The notes under the pieces are model-generated. The model ran no database searches and was not told the origin of the DNA. It worked only from the letters and a program-made list of their open reading frames with translations. Of a stretch of 64,000 nt of DNA, positions 9,083 through 17,708 are shown in pieces (positions within the stretch are counted from its first letter, which is position 1; every line of letters begins with the position of its first letter). The DNA lies in the NCBI GenBank assembly GCA_023433465.1, contig JAEZCR010000026.1:8137-72136 (forward strand), in the 5' to 3' direction. Source of the DNA: Pseudomonadota bacterium. Lineage in GTDB: Bacteria > Pseudomonadota > Gammaproteobacteria > Steroidobacterales > Steroidobacteraceae. The position numbers and the translations under genes were made by a program.

Positions 9083-9949
9083 ATGACGGACAAGCCGTCC
9101 TATCTGTCGAAGGCGTTCAACGCCCGGCCGTTCGGAATGCCGATCCCGCCCAACTGGTTCGGCCTCGCGGCGTTCGGTTTCATGGGCGCGTTCGTTCATC
9201 CGGGAATCTGGCTCATCGGCCTCGGGCTCGAAGGCATCTACCTCTGGGCGCTGTCGCGGAACACGCGTTTCCGCAAGGTCGTCGACGCCGAGGCGGGGTT
9301 CACCGACAGCACGTCGCGCTACGAATCGCTCCTCGCGCACCTCGATTCCTCCGCGCAATCGCGCCAGTACGAGATCGAGCGCGAAGCCGCGGAGATCGTC
9401 GCGCTGCTGCAGCGGGCGCCCGCTTCCGGCTCGCAGGTCGGCGACATCCGTCAGATGGCCTGGCTGCACCTCAAACTACTTGCGGCGCGCGCCTCGTTCA
9501 TCGAGGTGATCGAGGCCGCGGACCGCGAGCGCAGGAAGCTCGACGAAGAAGAGACCCGCGCCCGCAAGCGCCTCGCCTCCCCCGACACCGATGAAGAACT
9601 GCGCCGCAGCCTCGAGCAGCAGCTCGCGGTCATACAGTCACGCTACGCCGCGCATCGCGACGCGAAGCGCCGCCTCGAGCTCGTGGACGCGGAACTCGGC
9701 CGGTTGCGGCAGCAGGTTTCGCTGGTGCGCGAGCAGGCTCTGCTCGCGACCGACGAGAACACAATGGCGCAGTCGCTCGATGCCGTGACCGCCTCGCTCA
9801 ACGAGGCGAATCGCTGGCTCAAGGATCAGCGCGAATTGTTCGCGGGCATCGACACATTTACCGACGAACCACCGCCCGCGGACCTGTTGGCGTCGCGGCG
9901 CGCGGGCTCGCACTCGGGCAAGAGCGCCAGGAAGAGAGAACTGGAGTGA
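9083..9949 (+). CDS. Membrane-anchored coiled-coil protein of the PspA-AAA operon
   Basis: The 288-residue protein has a hydrophobic hairpin at residues about 24-57 (a GLAAFGFMGAF stretch, then IWLIGLGLEGIYLWAL). A long charged coiled coil follows over residues 75-260, ending in a basic tail. It matches no named family I can recall. Its ATG lies four bases after the AAA stop. A membrane anchor plus coiled coil would suit an adaptor between PspA filaments, the AAA ATPase and the inner membrane. That role rests only on architecture and operon position. Confidence 0.75.
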   Translation: MTDKPSYLSKAFNARPFGMPIPPNWFGLAAFGFMGAFVHPGIWLIGLGLEGIYLWALSRNTRFRKVVDAEAGFTDSTSRYESLLAHLDSSAQSRQYEIEREAAEIVALLQRAPASGSQVGDIRQMAWLHLKLLAARASFIEVIEAADRERRKLDEEETRARKRLASPDTDEELRRSLEQQLAVIQSRYAAHRDAKRRLELVDAELGRLRQQVSLVREQALLATDENTMAQSLDAVTASLNEANRWLKDQRELFAGIDTFTDEPPPADLLASRRAGSHSGKSARKRELE

Positions 9950-9975
9950 GCTGCACGTTCACCGGAGGAGCAACC

Positions 9976-11679
9976 ATGCTTTCGATTCGTCAACGCGGCT
10001 CGGCCGCCGGCAACATCATCACGCTTGTGTTGTTGTTGGGTCTCGTCGGTCTGGGCGCCTGGCTGTGGCTGGGCAAGAAAGGCACCGAGAGCTCCCCGGA
10101 CAGTTCGCGCTCCGCGACGAGCGCCCAGCAGTCCGCCCGGTCCTCCGGCATCGCGGCGCCCGAAGGCGAAGCGCCCGAGCCCATCGAGCCCGTCACGGGC
10201 ACGCCAACTCTCGAAGCCGCAAACACCTTCGTGCCGAAGGACAACACGCTGCGCATCGACATCAGCGAATACGCGGGATACGGCGGTCTCATCGTCGCGA
10301 ACGGCGGCCTCGAGGCGAACGAGAACTCGTTCTTCTTCAAGGAATACGGCTTCAAGGTCGCGATCTCGATGAGCGAGAGCGAGACCTGGGGACCGCTCAA
10401 CAATGGCCGGCTCGCGGCGACCGCGACGACGGTGGACGCACTCGCGGTGCTCGGCCGGCAGTTCGACGCGATCGTGCCGATCCAGCTCGGGTTCTCGCGC
10501 GGCGCGGACATGGTGGTCGTCGATCGCGGCATTGCATCGGTGAACGCGCTCGCGGGCAAGACGCTTGCCGCCTCGCAGTTCAACGAGAGCGAATTCTTCA
10601 TCCGTTATCTCTCGCAGGAGGCCGGCGTGCCGGTCACGGTGCTGCGCGACCTCGACTCCAAGCCGGCGCCGGGTAGTTTGGGCCTCGTGTTCTACGAGGA
10701 CGCGTTCGTCGCCTGCGACGCGTACCAGCACGAGCTCGCGAGCGGCGACAATCGTCTCAACGGCTGCGTGGGCTGGACACCCAAGACGAACGAGGTGGTC
10801 GAGGCGTCGAACGGCGCCGCCAAGGTCCTCGTCTCGAACCGCAACCTGCTCGTGATCGCCGACGTGCTCGCCGTGAACAAGGGCTTCGCGCAGGCGAATC
10901 CGAAAATGGTCCAGGGCCTCGTGCACGGCATTCTCGAAGGCAACCGCCGCCTGCGCGACACCCCGGCCGAGCACATCGGAGTGGTCGCGAAGGCGTTCAA
11001 GTGGACCGAGGAAGAAACGCGCGACGAGCTCGCGCACGTGCATCTTTCGAACCTGCCCGAGAACCGCGCGTTCTTCGCCGGCACCATCGATTCGGCGGGA
11101 TCGTTCGGCGGCATCTTCCAGTCGTCGGTGCTCGCGTACGGGTCGGTCATCAAAAACCCGACGGATCCGTCGCGCTTCCTGGACACGAGCGCGCTCGACG
11201 CACTCGCCAAGCGCGGCCTGTTCGCCGATCAGAAGATCGCGATCGCGCCGATCCGCACCGCGACGCAGGCTTCGCTCGAGGGCGATCCGCTGCTCAGCAA
11301 GGACATCCGCTTCTACTTCGAACCGAACTCGGCGACGCTGGACCGTGGCAAGGCGGAGAACCAGGAGTATCTGCAGACGATCAAGCGCTTCCTGCAGGTG
11401 AGCCCGGGCTCGACCGTGCTGCTGCGCGGCCACGTCGACAACGCACGCGTGAACGAATTCAAGCAGCAGGGCGGCGATCAGCTCGTGCAGAGCATGGCGC
11501 TGAAGGCGATGGAGCTGTCACGCCAGCGCGCGCTCGCGGTGAGCGCGGCGCTGCTCGAGAAATTCCCGGACATCGACAAGACGCGCGTCGAGGCCGTGGG
11601 TCGCGGGTGGGAGGAGCCGACCAGCACCGACAGCGCGCAAAACCGCCGCGTCGAAGTCCAGTGGTTCACCATTGAGTAA
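9976..11679 (+). CDS. Membrane-anchored solute-binding-like protein fused to OmpA peptidoglycan-binding domain
   Basis: The protein has 567 residues. A transmembrane anchor lies near residues 10-30 (IITLVLLLGLVGLGAWLWL), then a Ser/Pro-rich linker. A periplasmic solute-binding-like domain of the NMT1/nitrate-taurine type spans about 85-430. A C-terminal OmpA-like domain runs from FYFEPNSATLD to NRRVEVQW and should bind peptidoglycan. The ATG at 9976 is chosen for its GGAGGAG site; an upstream in-frame ATG at 9946 overlaps the previous gene. It would tie the PspA-AAA complex to the cell wall, possibly as an envelope-stress sensor. No ABC permease or ATPase is adjacent, so a transport role is unlikely. 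Confidence 0.82.
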   Translation: MLSIRQRGSAAGNIITLVLLLGLVGLGAWLWLGKKGTESSPDSSRSATSAQQSARSSGIAAPEGEAPEPIEPVTGTPTLEAANTFVPKDNTLRIDISEYAGYGGLIVANGGLEANENSFFFKEYGFKVAISMSESETWGPLNNGRLAATATTVDALAVLGRQFDAIVPIQLGFSRGADMVVVDRGIASVNALAGKTLAASQFNESEFFIRYLSQEAGVPVTVLRDLDSKPAPGSLGLVFYEDAFVACDAYQHELASGDNRLNGCVGWTPKTNEVVEASNGAAKVLVSNRNLLVIADVLAVNKGFAQANPKMVQGLVHGILEGNRRLRDTPAEHIGVVAKAFKWTEEETRDELAHVHLSNLPENRAFFAGTIDSAGSFGGIFQSSVLAYGSVIKNPTDPSRFLDTSALDALAKRGLFADQKIAIAPIRTATQASLEGDPLLSKDIRFYFEPNSATLDRGKAENQEYLQTIKRFLQVSPGSTVLLRGHVDNARVNEFKQQGGDQLVQSMALKAMELSRQRALAVSAALLEKFPDIDKTRVEAVGRGWEEPTSTDSAQNRRVEVQWFTIE

Positions 11680-11681
11680 AA

Positions 11682-11762
11682 GGGGGCAGCCCCCGTTTCC
11701 CAGCAAAAGGGGTCAGTCCTGGAGGGCTGACCCCTTTTGCTAGGAAAGGGGGGCTGCCCCCT
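11682..11762. repeat. Composite inverted repeat, copy 2, between convergent genes
   Basis: This has the same arm sequence as the element at 6470-6568, including the GGGGGC-A-GCCCCC hairpins and the AAAAGGGGTCAG core, but with a shorter loop. It sits three bases after the last gene of the pspA operon and six bases before the stop of the opposing gene. It is well placed to be a bidirectional terminator. Together, the two copies flank the whole pspA operon. Confidence 0.85.
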
Positions 11763-11767
11763 TACAC

Positions 11768-12514
11768 CTACAGCAGGCGTTGGTAGTTGGGGGGGACGGC
11801 CTGTAGAACCTGGACGCCCAGGAAGTTAGGGAGGTCGTCGGGTGGCCAGGGTGGGTTCGGGCTCTTGCTGGGATCGCGCGGATGCGACTCGGGGGACAGC
11901 AGAACTTCGCGGCCGATCGGGTAGCTCTCGCAGGTGCCGCCGCCGAAGTATTCGATCGAATCGCGCACGTCCTTCCAGCCCTGCGCGGTAAGACGTCCGC
12001 GGTTCCAGGGCTTGCGGTGTACGAGGATCGCGTTGCTGCGCGCGACGTCGATCTCGACGAGCACGCCCGGCGACTCGCGCAGCATGCGCATCGTGTCGTC
12101 CATCCAGCCGTCGCGCGGCTCGGCCCACGTCACCTTGGCGATGCGTTGCTGCCAATGCGCGATGCGCTCGGGCATGGCGTCGCCGGCGCCGCGGCACGAC
12201 GCGATCGCCCCGTCGATCACGTGCGATCTCACCGCCGGCTCCGGCAGCGCGTACCACAACGTGCCGAGCCCGAGCGTGGCGCAGCAAGTCGCGAGGATGT
12301 GGAAACGGAAAGTGTCGCCGAACGGCAGGATCCGGAACAGGAAGCCCAACACGAGCCCCGCGATCGCACCGCCAGGACCCGTGATCAGGATGCCCAGAAG
12401 CGGACCCTGGTTCGCGTCGGGATTGAGCACGATCGGGCCCAGGAACCCGGCCACCCCACCCGTCAGCCCGAGGGCCAGGGCCCAGAAAACCGGCGAACGT
12501 AACGTCTCGCGCAT
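11768..12514 (-). CDS. Membrane protein of unknown function
   Basis: The 248-residue protein has three likely membrane segments in its first 90 residues (WALALGLTGGVAGFL, LLGILITGPGGAIAGLVLGFL, ILATCCATLGLGTLWY). A soluble C-terminal part of about 155 residues follows, containing two well-spaced Cys and many Trp and Arg. No family is recognised. It is convergent with the pspA operon and separated from it by the composite repeat. It appears monocistronic. Confidence 0.65.
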   Translation of the reverse strand: MRETLRSPVFWALALGLTGGVAGFLGPIVLNPDANQGPLLGILITGPGGAIAGLVLGFLFRILPFGDTFRFHILATCCATLGLGTLWYALPEPAVRSHVIDGAIASCRGAGDAMPERIAHWQQRIAKVTWAEPRDGWMDDTMRMLRESPGVLVEIDVARSNAILVHRKPWNRGRLTAQGWKDVRDSIEYFGGGTCESYPIGREVLLSPESHPRDPSKSPNPPWPPDDLPNFLGVQVLQAVPPNYQRLL

Positions 12515-12559
12515 CCCCGGGATGCTCCCCCCGCCGGCACGCGCGAGCCGCTACGCAGA

Positions 12560-12682
12560 TCACGTTTTGCGCAAAGCCCCGCCCTTTTTCGCGTGCCGGG
12601 CCGCCAGCTCGAGCTCCTTCACTAACAACCCGAAAGTTTCCTCCAGGGCCGCACCCGCGGCCCGCAGGCCAGCGATGCCCAC
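12560..12682 (-). CDS. Possible 40-residue protein
   Basis: In the gap between the membrane protein and the Fn3 protein, a minus-strand frame from a GTG at 12682 to a TGA at 12560 encodes 40 residues. The sequence is helical and charged (for example ALEETFGLLVKELELAARHA). No clear ribosome site precedes it, and the frame is open further upstream to about 12733. Its composition looks protein-like, but it could be chance. The rest of this gap shows nothing recognisable. Confidence 0.2.
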   Translation of the reverse strand: MGIAGLRAAGAALEETFGLLVKELELAARHAKKGGALRKT

Positions 12683-12753
12683 ATCGAATCGAGGGGCCCG
12701 CCGCCGGCCCGAAGCCGATGACGGATCCCGCGGTCGACGACGAACTCAGAACG

Positions 12754-13605
12754 TCATTGCTTGCTGCAGTGCCCGACCAGCGTCTGCGAAGCGGGCTTGC
12801 GATGCAGGCGCACGTCGTTGCGGGAAACCGCGTTCCAACCGTCGTTGGTCTTGAAGCTGGCGTCGCACGGCTTCTTGAGCGCGATGGTGCCCACGAACCT
12901 GCTGCGGCGATAGCTGCCGTCCGAGCGACGGGTCACGTCGTAGACGTAGCGGCTGTCGGTGACGAGCGAGGTGGACGGCGGTGGATTGGTCGGCGGCGGC
13001 GGCTCCGTCGGCGGTGGCGGCTCCGTCGGCGGAGGAGTCGTCGCGGTTACGGTGATCGTCGTGCTGGCGGACGCCGTGGCGGGAGAAACCGCATGCTGCA
13101 CGACGTTGCTGTTGCCGGATTCGCGGTTTCGCGAGTTGACGGCGCGCACGGCGAAATACCAGGTGCCCGGCGTCAACGCGGTGACGGTGGCGCTGCGCGC
13201 GGTGACGTCGTTGACGGCGAGAGTGCGATCGAGCGTCGCGGCGCTCGAGCCGTATAAGATCCGGAAGCCGGTGAGATCGTTGATCACGGTGCCGTCCGTG
13301 TTCGTTACCGGGGCGTTCCAGCTCAGCCGGGCGCGGTCCCCGCCCCAGCTGCAGGTGAGCGTGTAGTTAGTCGTGGCGCTGATCGCCGGCAGCGTCTGCG
13401 TGCCGGAGGCGGCCTTGGCGCCCGTCCATCCGCCACTTGCGGTGCAGCTCTCGGCCGCCGGATTCGTGGACCAGGTCAGCACAGGAGTGACGCTCCCGGT
13501 GCCGGAAGACTGGCTCGCCCGCAAGGTGACGACACCCGACGTCTGGGCATGCGCCGCCGCCGCGGCCAGCATCGCCAGCCCGAATACGATTCTCCTGTTG
13601 ATCAT
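12754..13605 (-). CDS. Secreted fibronectin type III domain protein
   Basis: The 283-residue exported protein has a signal peptide (RRIVFGLAMLAAAAAHA). A Ser/Thr/Gly-rich domain follows, then a fibronectin type III domain around residues 90-170 (ARLSWNAPVTN, GFRILYGSSAATLD, GTWYFAVRAVNSRNRESGNS). Next is a Pro/Thr linker made of TEPPPP-type repeats, and finally a small C-terminal region with Cys residues. The family is usually extracellular and adhesive or enzyme-associated. No catalytic domain is visible. A GGGGGACG ribosome site precedes the ATG. It stands alone, convergent with nothing nearby. Confidence 0.78.
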   Translation of the reverse strand: MINRRIVFGLAMLAAAAAHAQTSGVVTLRASQSSGTGSVTPVLTWSTNPAAESCTASGGWTGAKAASGTQTLPAISATTNYTLTCSWGGDRARLSWNAPVTNTDGTVINDLTGFRILYGSSAATLDRTLAVNDVTARSATVTALTPGTWYFAVRAVNSRNRESGNSNVVQHAVSPATASASTTITVTATTPPPTEPPPPTEPPPPTNPPPSTSLVTDSRYVYDVTRRSDGSYRRSRFVGTIALKKPCDASFKTNDGWNAVSRNDVRLHRKPASQTLVGHCSKQ

Positions 13606-13803
13606 CTCGTCCCCCGCTGAAAATGCTGGGGATGAGATTCATCGATCGGCCCTTACTGGTTCGATCGACGCGCTGAATCTGCTGCGCCCGGCCGAGTGGC
13701 TCCGCTCGGCGACAGGACGGGTGCGTGGCGGAAGGAAAAGTACGAACTCGCGTGCGAGTCGCGAATATGCGTCGGTCACGGCGCGATTTTCTGGGGATTC
13801 CCT

Positions 13804-14226
13804 TCAGTGATGGGCGGGTTCGGATATTTCCTTGAGCGCGCCGCCCGCTTTTTGCGCGACCGCCTGGCTGACGTCGCCGAGCGACACGACTCCGACGAGC
13901 TGGCGTTCGGCGTCGAGCACCGGCAACCGCCGCACCTGCTGCTCGCCCATGACCTCGAGCGCCTCCTCGACGTTCTGGTCTTCATAGCAATACAGCACCT
14001 GCGGCGACATCACGTCGCGCGCACGCAGTCCATTGAGCGCCGATCCGTCGGCCACGGCGCGCACCACGATGTCGCGGTCGGTGACCATGCCGACCAGCTT
14101 GTCCCGGTCGGCGATCGGGACCGATCCGATGTCGTAATCGCGCATCACGCGGGCGATTTCGGACAGGCGCGCGTCGGGGGGCAGGACGGCGACCACCTTG
14201 GTCATGATTTCCTGGACTTTCATCAC
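13804..14226 (-). CDS. CBS-domain pair protein
   Basis: The 140-residue stand-alone protein has two CBS domains, residues about 8-65 and 75-130. Both carry the usual IMTKVV...GSVPIADRDKLVGMVTDRDI and VRRLPVLDAERQLVGVV patterns. Such proteins bind adenine nucleotides and regulate partners or sense energy status. No partner is fused or adjacent. It is divergent from the S9 peptidase gene, with 137 bases between the starts. Confidence 0.85.
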   Translation of the reverse strand: MMKVQEIMTKVVAVLPPDARLSEIARVMRDYDIGSVPIADRDKLVGMVTDRDIVVRAVADGSALNGLRARDVMSPQVLYCYEDQNVEEALEVMGEQQVRRLPVLDAERQLVGVVSLGDVSQAVAQKAGGALKEISEPAHH

Positions 14227-14363
14227 GGACTCCCGGTCGGGGCGGCGTGCTAGGTAGCGTGCGTGACCGCCCGTGGCCGCGCTGTCGGATGAATGTGGCC
14301 GGGGCTTTAGGAAATCGTGAAGTCGTGCAAAATGCGCACACCCATGCAGGGGGGTTGGAAAAA

Positions 14364-16331
14364 ATGAAGTTCGTTCATGCGCTCGTGGCCGCCATGGCCA
14401 CGGGCGGAGTCGTATGCGCGGCTCCGCCGGTTTCGACGTTCACGAGTTATCCGAAGATGCAGTCGGTGAAGATCTCGCCGACCGGAAAGTACCTGGCGCT
14501 CACCGCGCGCACCGGGGAAACCGAGCTCATCACCGTGCTGAACACGGCCGACGCCAAGATCGTCGCGAGCGACTCGTTCGGCAAGGACATGGGCATCGAA
14601 CTATTCGACTGGGCGAACGACACCCGCCTGCTCATCCAACCCGCGCGCCGCTTCATCGGCACGACGGCCTACTTCGCGCCGACCGGCGAGATCATCGTGC
14701 TCGACGTCGAGAAGCGGAAGTCGGACCTGCTGTTCAGCTACCGCAAGGGCGGCCAGGGCCTCGGCACGTTGACCCGCGAGCGCGCCACCGGCCAGGTCAA
14801 CGCGCGGATCGTCGACCTCACGCCGAATGATCCCGATACGGTGCTGATCCAGACACGGTCGTATTCATATGAAGGCGACTCCAACTCGCTGCAGCGTCTT
14901 AACATCAGGAACGGGAACGTGACGCGCATCGCGGGCTCGCCGGTGCAGGAAGCGAACTACATCACGAGCACGAAGAACGAGCCGCTCTTCGTGACAGGAT
15001 TCAATTCCAAGGGCGAGCTGCAGACCTACCAGTTCAAGCCCGAAGACAGGACGTGGCGCCTGCTCACGACGCGCGAGCGGCGCACGGGATACATCTGGCC
15101 GTTCGAGGATACGGCGAACCCCGACGAATTCCTGGCGCTCGATTCGGTATCCCAGCCGAATACCTCACTGATCAGCTGGAATCCCGTCACGGACGAGCGG
15201 CACCTGCTCTTCAAGCCCGACATCGGCGAGCTCGGTATCGTGGGCATCGACGCCGAAAGCAAGGTCTGGGGGTACACCTACGACGATCACACGCCGCAAT
15301 ACTGGTACCCCGATCCGGAACACCCGCTGGCGCGCGCGCATCGCGCGCTGCGCGCGACGTTCAAGGACGCCAACATCTCGTTCACCAGCATGACGCGCGA
15401 CATGTCGCTCGCGATCGCCGAGGTGAGCGCGCCGAAGATTCCGCCGACGTTCTATCTAATGGACGTCAAGGCGCTGAAGTTCCTGCAGAAGATGCCCTCC
15501 CGGCCGGATCTGAAGCCCGAGGACCTCTCGCAGACGGATCCGTTCGAGGTCGTGGTGCGCGACGGCACGAAGATCCGCGGATTCATCACGACGCCGGTCG
15601 GCACCAACGGCAAGTCGCTGCCCATGATCGTCGTGGTCCACGGCGGCCCGCACGGACCTTACGACCGCTACGATTTCGACGAGGAGATCCAGCTGCTCGC
15701 GTCCCGTGGATACGCGGTGCTTCAGGTGAACTTCCGCGGCTCGGGTGGACGCGGCCTCGAATTCGAGAAATCGGGCTACGGCAAGTGGGGCCGCGAAATG
15801 CAGGACGACATCACCGACGCGGTGAAGTGGGTGATCGGCGCCGGCATCGCGGACCGCGAGCGCATCTGCATCTACGGCGCCAGTTATGGCGGCTTTGCGG
15901 CGCTGACGGGCATCTATCGCGAGCCCGACATGTTCAAGTGCGCGATCGGAATGGCCGGTGTCTACGACCTGCCCCTGATGTTCGACAAGGGCGACATCCA
16001 GACGCTGGAGCGCGGGGTCAACTATCTGCGCGAGGCCGTCGGCACGGACGCGGAAGACATGCGGCAGCGTTCACCCGTCACCCACGCGGACAAGATGAAG
16101 GCCGCGGTCATGCTCATTCATGGCAAGGACGACGAGCGCGCGCCGTTCGAGCACGCGCTGCGGATGCGCGCCGCGCTCACGAAGGCGGGCAAACCACCGG
16201 AGTGGATCAGCGAGGGCCGCGAAGGTCACGGCATCTTCGACGAGGCGAGCCGCACGCAGGTGTACGAAAAAATGCTCGACTTCTTCGCGAAACACATCGG
16301 CCTGCCGCCGACGACTTCCGCGAAGAACTGA
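14364..16331 (+). CDS. S9-family prolyl oligopeptidase-type serine peptidase, exported
   Basis: This is a 655-residue secreted peptidase. A signal peptide (MKFVHALVAAMATGGVVCA) is followed by a beta-propeller-like region over residues 20-370 and an alpha/beta hydrolase domain. The nucleophile motif GASYGGFAAL is near residue 505, the Asp lies in GKDDERAPF near 590, and the His in EGHGIFDE near 621. The family cleaves short, often proline-containing peptides. The ATG at 14364 follows a G-rich site and begins the signal peptide; an in-frame upstream extension is open but has no signal-like start. Confidence 0.92.
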   Translation: MKFVHALVAAMATGGVVCAAPPVSTFTSYPKMQSVKISPTGKYLALTARTGETELITVLNTADAKIVASDSFGKDMGIELFDWANDTRLLIQPARRFIGTTAYFAPTGEIIVLDVEKRKSDLLFSYRKGGQGLGTLTRERATGQVNARIVDLTPNDPDTVLIQTRSYSYEGDSNSLQRLNIRNGNVTRIAGSPVQEANYITSTKNEPLFVTGFNSKGELQTYQFKPEDRTWRLLTTRERRTGYIWPFEDTANPDEFLALDSVSQPNTSLISWNPVTDERHLLFKPDIGELGIVGIDAESKVWGYTYDDHTPQYWYPDPEHPLARAHRALRATFKDANISFTSMTRDMSLAIAEVSAPKIPPTFYLMDVKALKFLQKMPSRPDLKPEDLSQTDPFEVVVRDGTKIRGFITTPVGTNGKSLPMIVVVHGGPHGPYDRYDFDEEIQLLASRGYAVLQVNFRGSGGRGLEFEKSGYGKWGREMQDDITDAVKWVIGAGIADRERICIYGASYGGFAALTGIYREPDMFKCAIGMAGVYDLPLMFDKGDIQTLERGVNYLREAVGTDAEDMRQRSPVTHADKMKAAVMLIHGKDDERAPFEHALRMRAALTKAGKPPEWISEGREGHGIFDEASRTQVYEKMLDFFAKHIGLPPTTSAKN

Positions 16332-16356
16332 GAAGAAAAGCCGAGAGCGATAGTGC

Positions 16357-16737
16357 CTATCCTCGGCCCTGGGTCGTCTTCCAGTATTTCTTCAGGCGGT
16401 CGCGGGTCTCGGCGCGCATCTTGCGCCATTCGATCACCTGCGCGGGCGTGAGCACGGATTCAACCTGCGTGTTGAACATTTCCTGCTCCTGTTGCGCGTA
16501 CTTGACGACCGAACGCTTCTCGGAGCGTGAATCCAGGTTCGTGAGCCTCGTGCGCGTCTCCTGAAGCTCGCCCTTGCGGCGGACGAGCATGGGTTCGATC
16601 AGCGCCTCCTGCTCGGCCGTGAGGCCGAGACGCGTGCTCATGGCCTCGAGCGCCGGCATGGGCTGCTGATCCTCCGCGGCGGCCAAACCACCCGCGAGCA
16701 GCAGATACAGTCCGACGCCAGCAGCCAGGGTTCTCAT
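16357..16737 (-). CDS. Small periplasmic protein, Spy/CpxP-like heptad type
   Basis: About 126 residues include a signal peptide (MRTLAAGVGLYLLLAGGLAAA) and a helical, charged mature part: LGLTAEQEALIEPMLVRRKGEL, then a LTPAQVIEWRKMRAE region. The LTxEQ / LTPAQ pair resembles the repeated motifs of Spy/CpxP-type periplasmic chaperones and RcnB-like proteins, but the match is weak. An in-frame ATG at 16752 would add five residues. It is convergent with the S9 peptidase gene, whose stop is 26 bases away. Confidence 0.6.
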   Translation of the reverse strand: MRTLAAGVGLYLLLAGGLAAAEDQQPMPALEAMSTRLGLTAEQEALIEPMLVRRKGELQETRTRLTNLDSRSEKRSVVKYAQQEQEMFNTQVESVLTPAQVIEWRKMRAETRDRLKKYWKTTQGRG

Positions 16738-16785
16738 GACGGGACGATGCAAGACCTCGCCCTCGCGTCCAATCGGACGATGGAC

Positions 16786-17661
16786 TTACTCGCCGGTTCG
16801 GGCGGCTCGGGCCGGACGCGGAATACGGTCGGTCGTAACGCCTTTCAGCGGGGGCGCGAGCGATCGCCAACTGCCCCACTGCCCGCTCAGGCTGCGCTCG
16901 AGCGGGCCGAGATGCGCATAGATGCGATCCTGCACGAGCACCACGAGCGCGTCGTAACGGTCAAGCGCGGCGTGGACCTCCGCCGCGTAGGCCGGCGAGT
17001 TGACCGGTTCGAACTGCGCGCGCTTGAAGTGCGCCATCATCGGCTCGAAATGCTCCTGGAGCGCATCGACCGGAGTCTGCGGCTCCCGATGCACGGACTT
17101 GGTCTGCGGCGCCGTCGCCATGTGCAGGATGACGTCGTCGAGATTCTTCCAGGCGCTGAGCGCCGCGCGCACGCGCGTGTATGAACCGGTGAGACCCGAG
17201 GCGCTCTCGAGGCGCACGAGATCCTCGCGCAACGCGGCGAGATTCGCGCCCGCGGAGTCGTCGTGATGATCGTGTGTGCCCTCGATGCCGTGCGTGCCGA
17301 CGTTGTTCTGTTCTTGGGGCTTGTAGTTCGTGCGGACCTGGAGCTCCGCGTCCAGCAGCGACAACTCGTGCTGCTTCTGGTTCAGGATCGTCTGGTACAG
17401 GACGCGATAGGCGGCGCTCTCTTCCGCCGTCAGCTCCTGCCCGCGCTCGACCTTCTCGAACAACGCGAGATTCTCGGCGCGGATCTTCTTTCCGAGCTCC
17501 TTGTGCGGCGTGACGATGGCCGCCTTCTCGTTGAGAAGATCGACCCGGTCGGCGATCTCGTCCGCCGTCCATTTGGGCGGATCGAACGGGAAGCAGAGGA
17601 ACATGAACCCGGCCACCAGGATGGCGGCGGCCCAGACCAGCAAACGACGTCCCTTTCTCAT
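16786..17661 (-). CDS. Membrane-anchored periplasmic protein of unknown function
   Basis: The 291-residue protein has one N-terminal membrane anchor (residues 8-25, LVWAAAILVAGFMFLCF). A long helical periplasmic region follows and includes a His/Asp-rich loop (GTHDHHDDS) near residue 130, which might bind metal. No family is recognised. It is upstream of the Spy-like gene on the same strand with a 48-base gap, so the two may be cotranscribed. Confidence 0.65.
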   Translation of the reverse strand: MRKGRRLLVWAAAILVAGFMFLCFPFDPPKWTADEIADRVDLLNEKAAIVTPHKELGKKIRAENLALFEKVERGQELTAEESAAYRVLYQTILNQKQHELSLLDAELQVRTNYKPQEQNNVGTHGIEGTHDHHDDSAGANLAALREDLVRLESASGLTGSYTRVRAALSAWKNLDDVILHMATAPQTKSVHREPQTPVDALQEHFEPMMAHFKRAQFEPVNSPAYAAEVHAALDRYDALVVLVQDRIYAHLGPLERSLSGQWGSWRSLAPPLKGVTTDRIPRPARAARTGE

Positions 17662-17708
17662 TGTTAGGATGGTATCTATCTACCGGGCGACTAGCCTTGT
17701 CCTGGTTC

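Noticed and set aside
12978..13035. Tandem DNA repeat in the Fn3 gene
   Set aside because: It encodes the Pro/Thr-rich TEPPPP linker and is explained as a protein linker, not a separate element.
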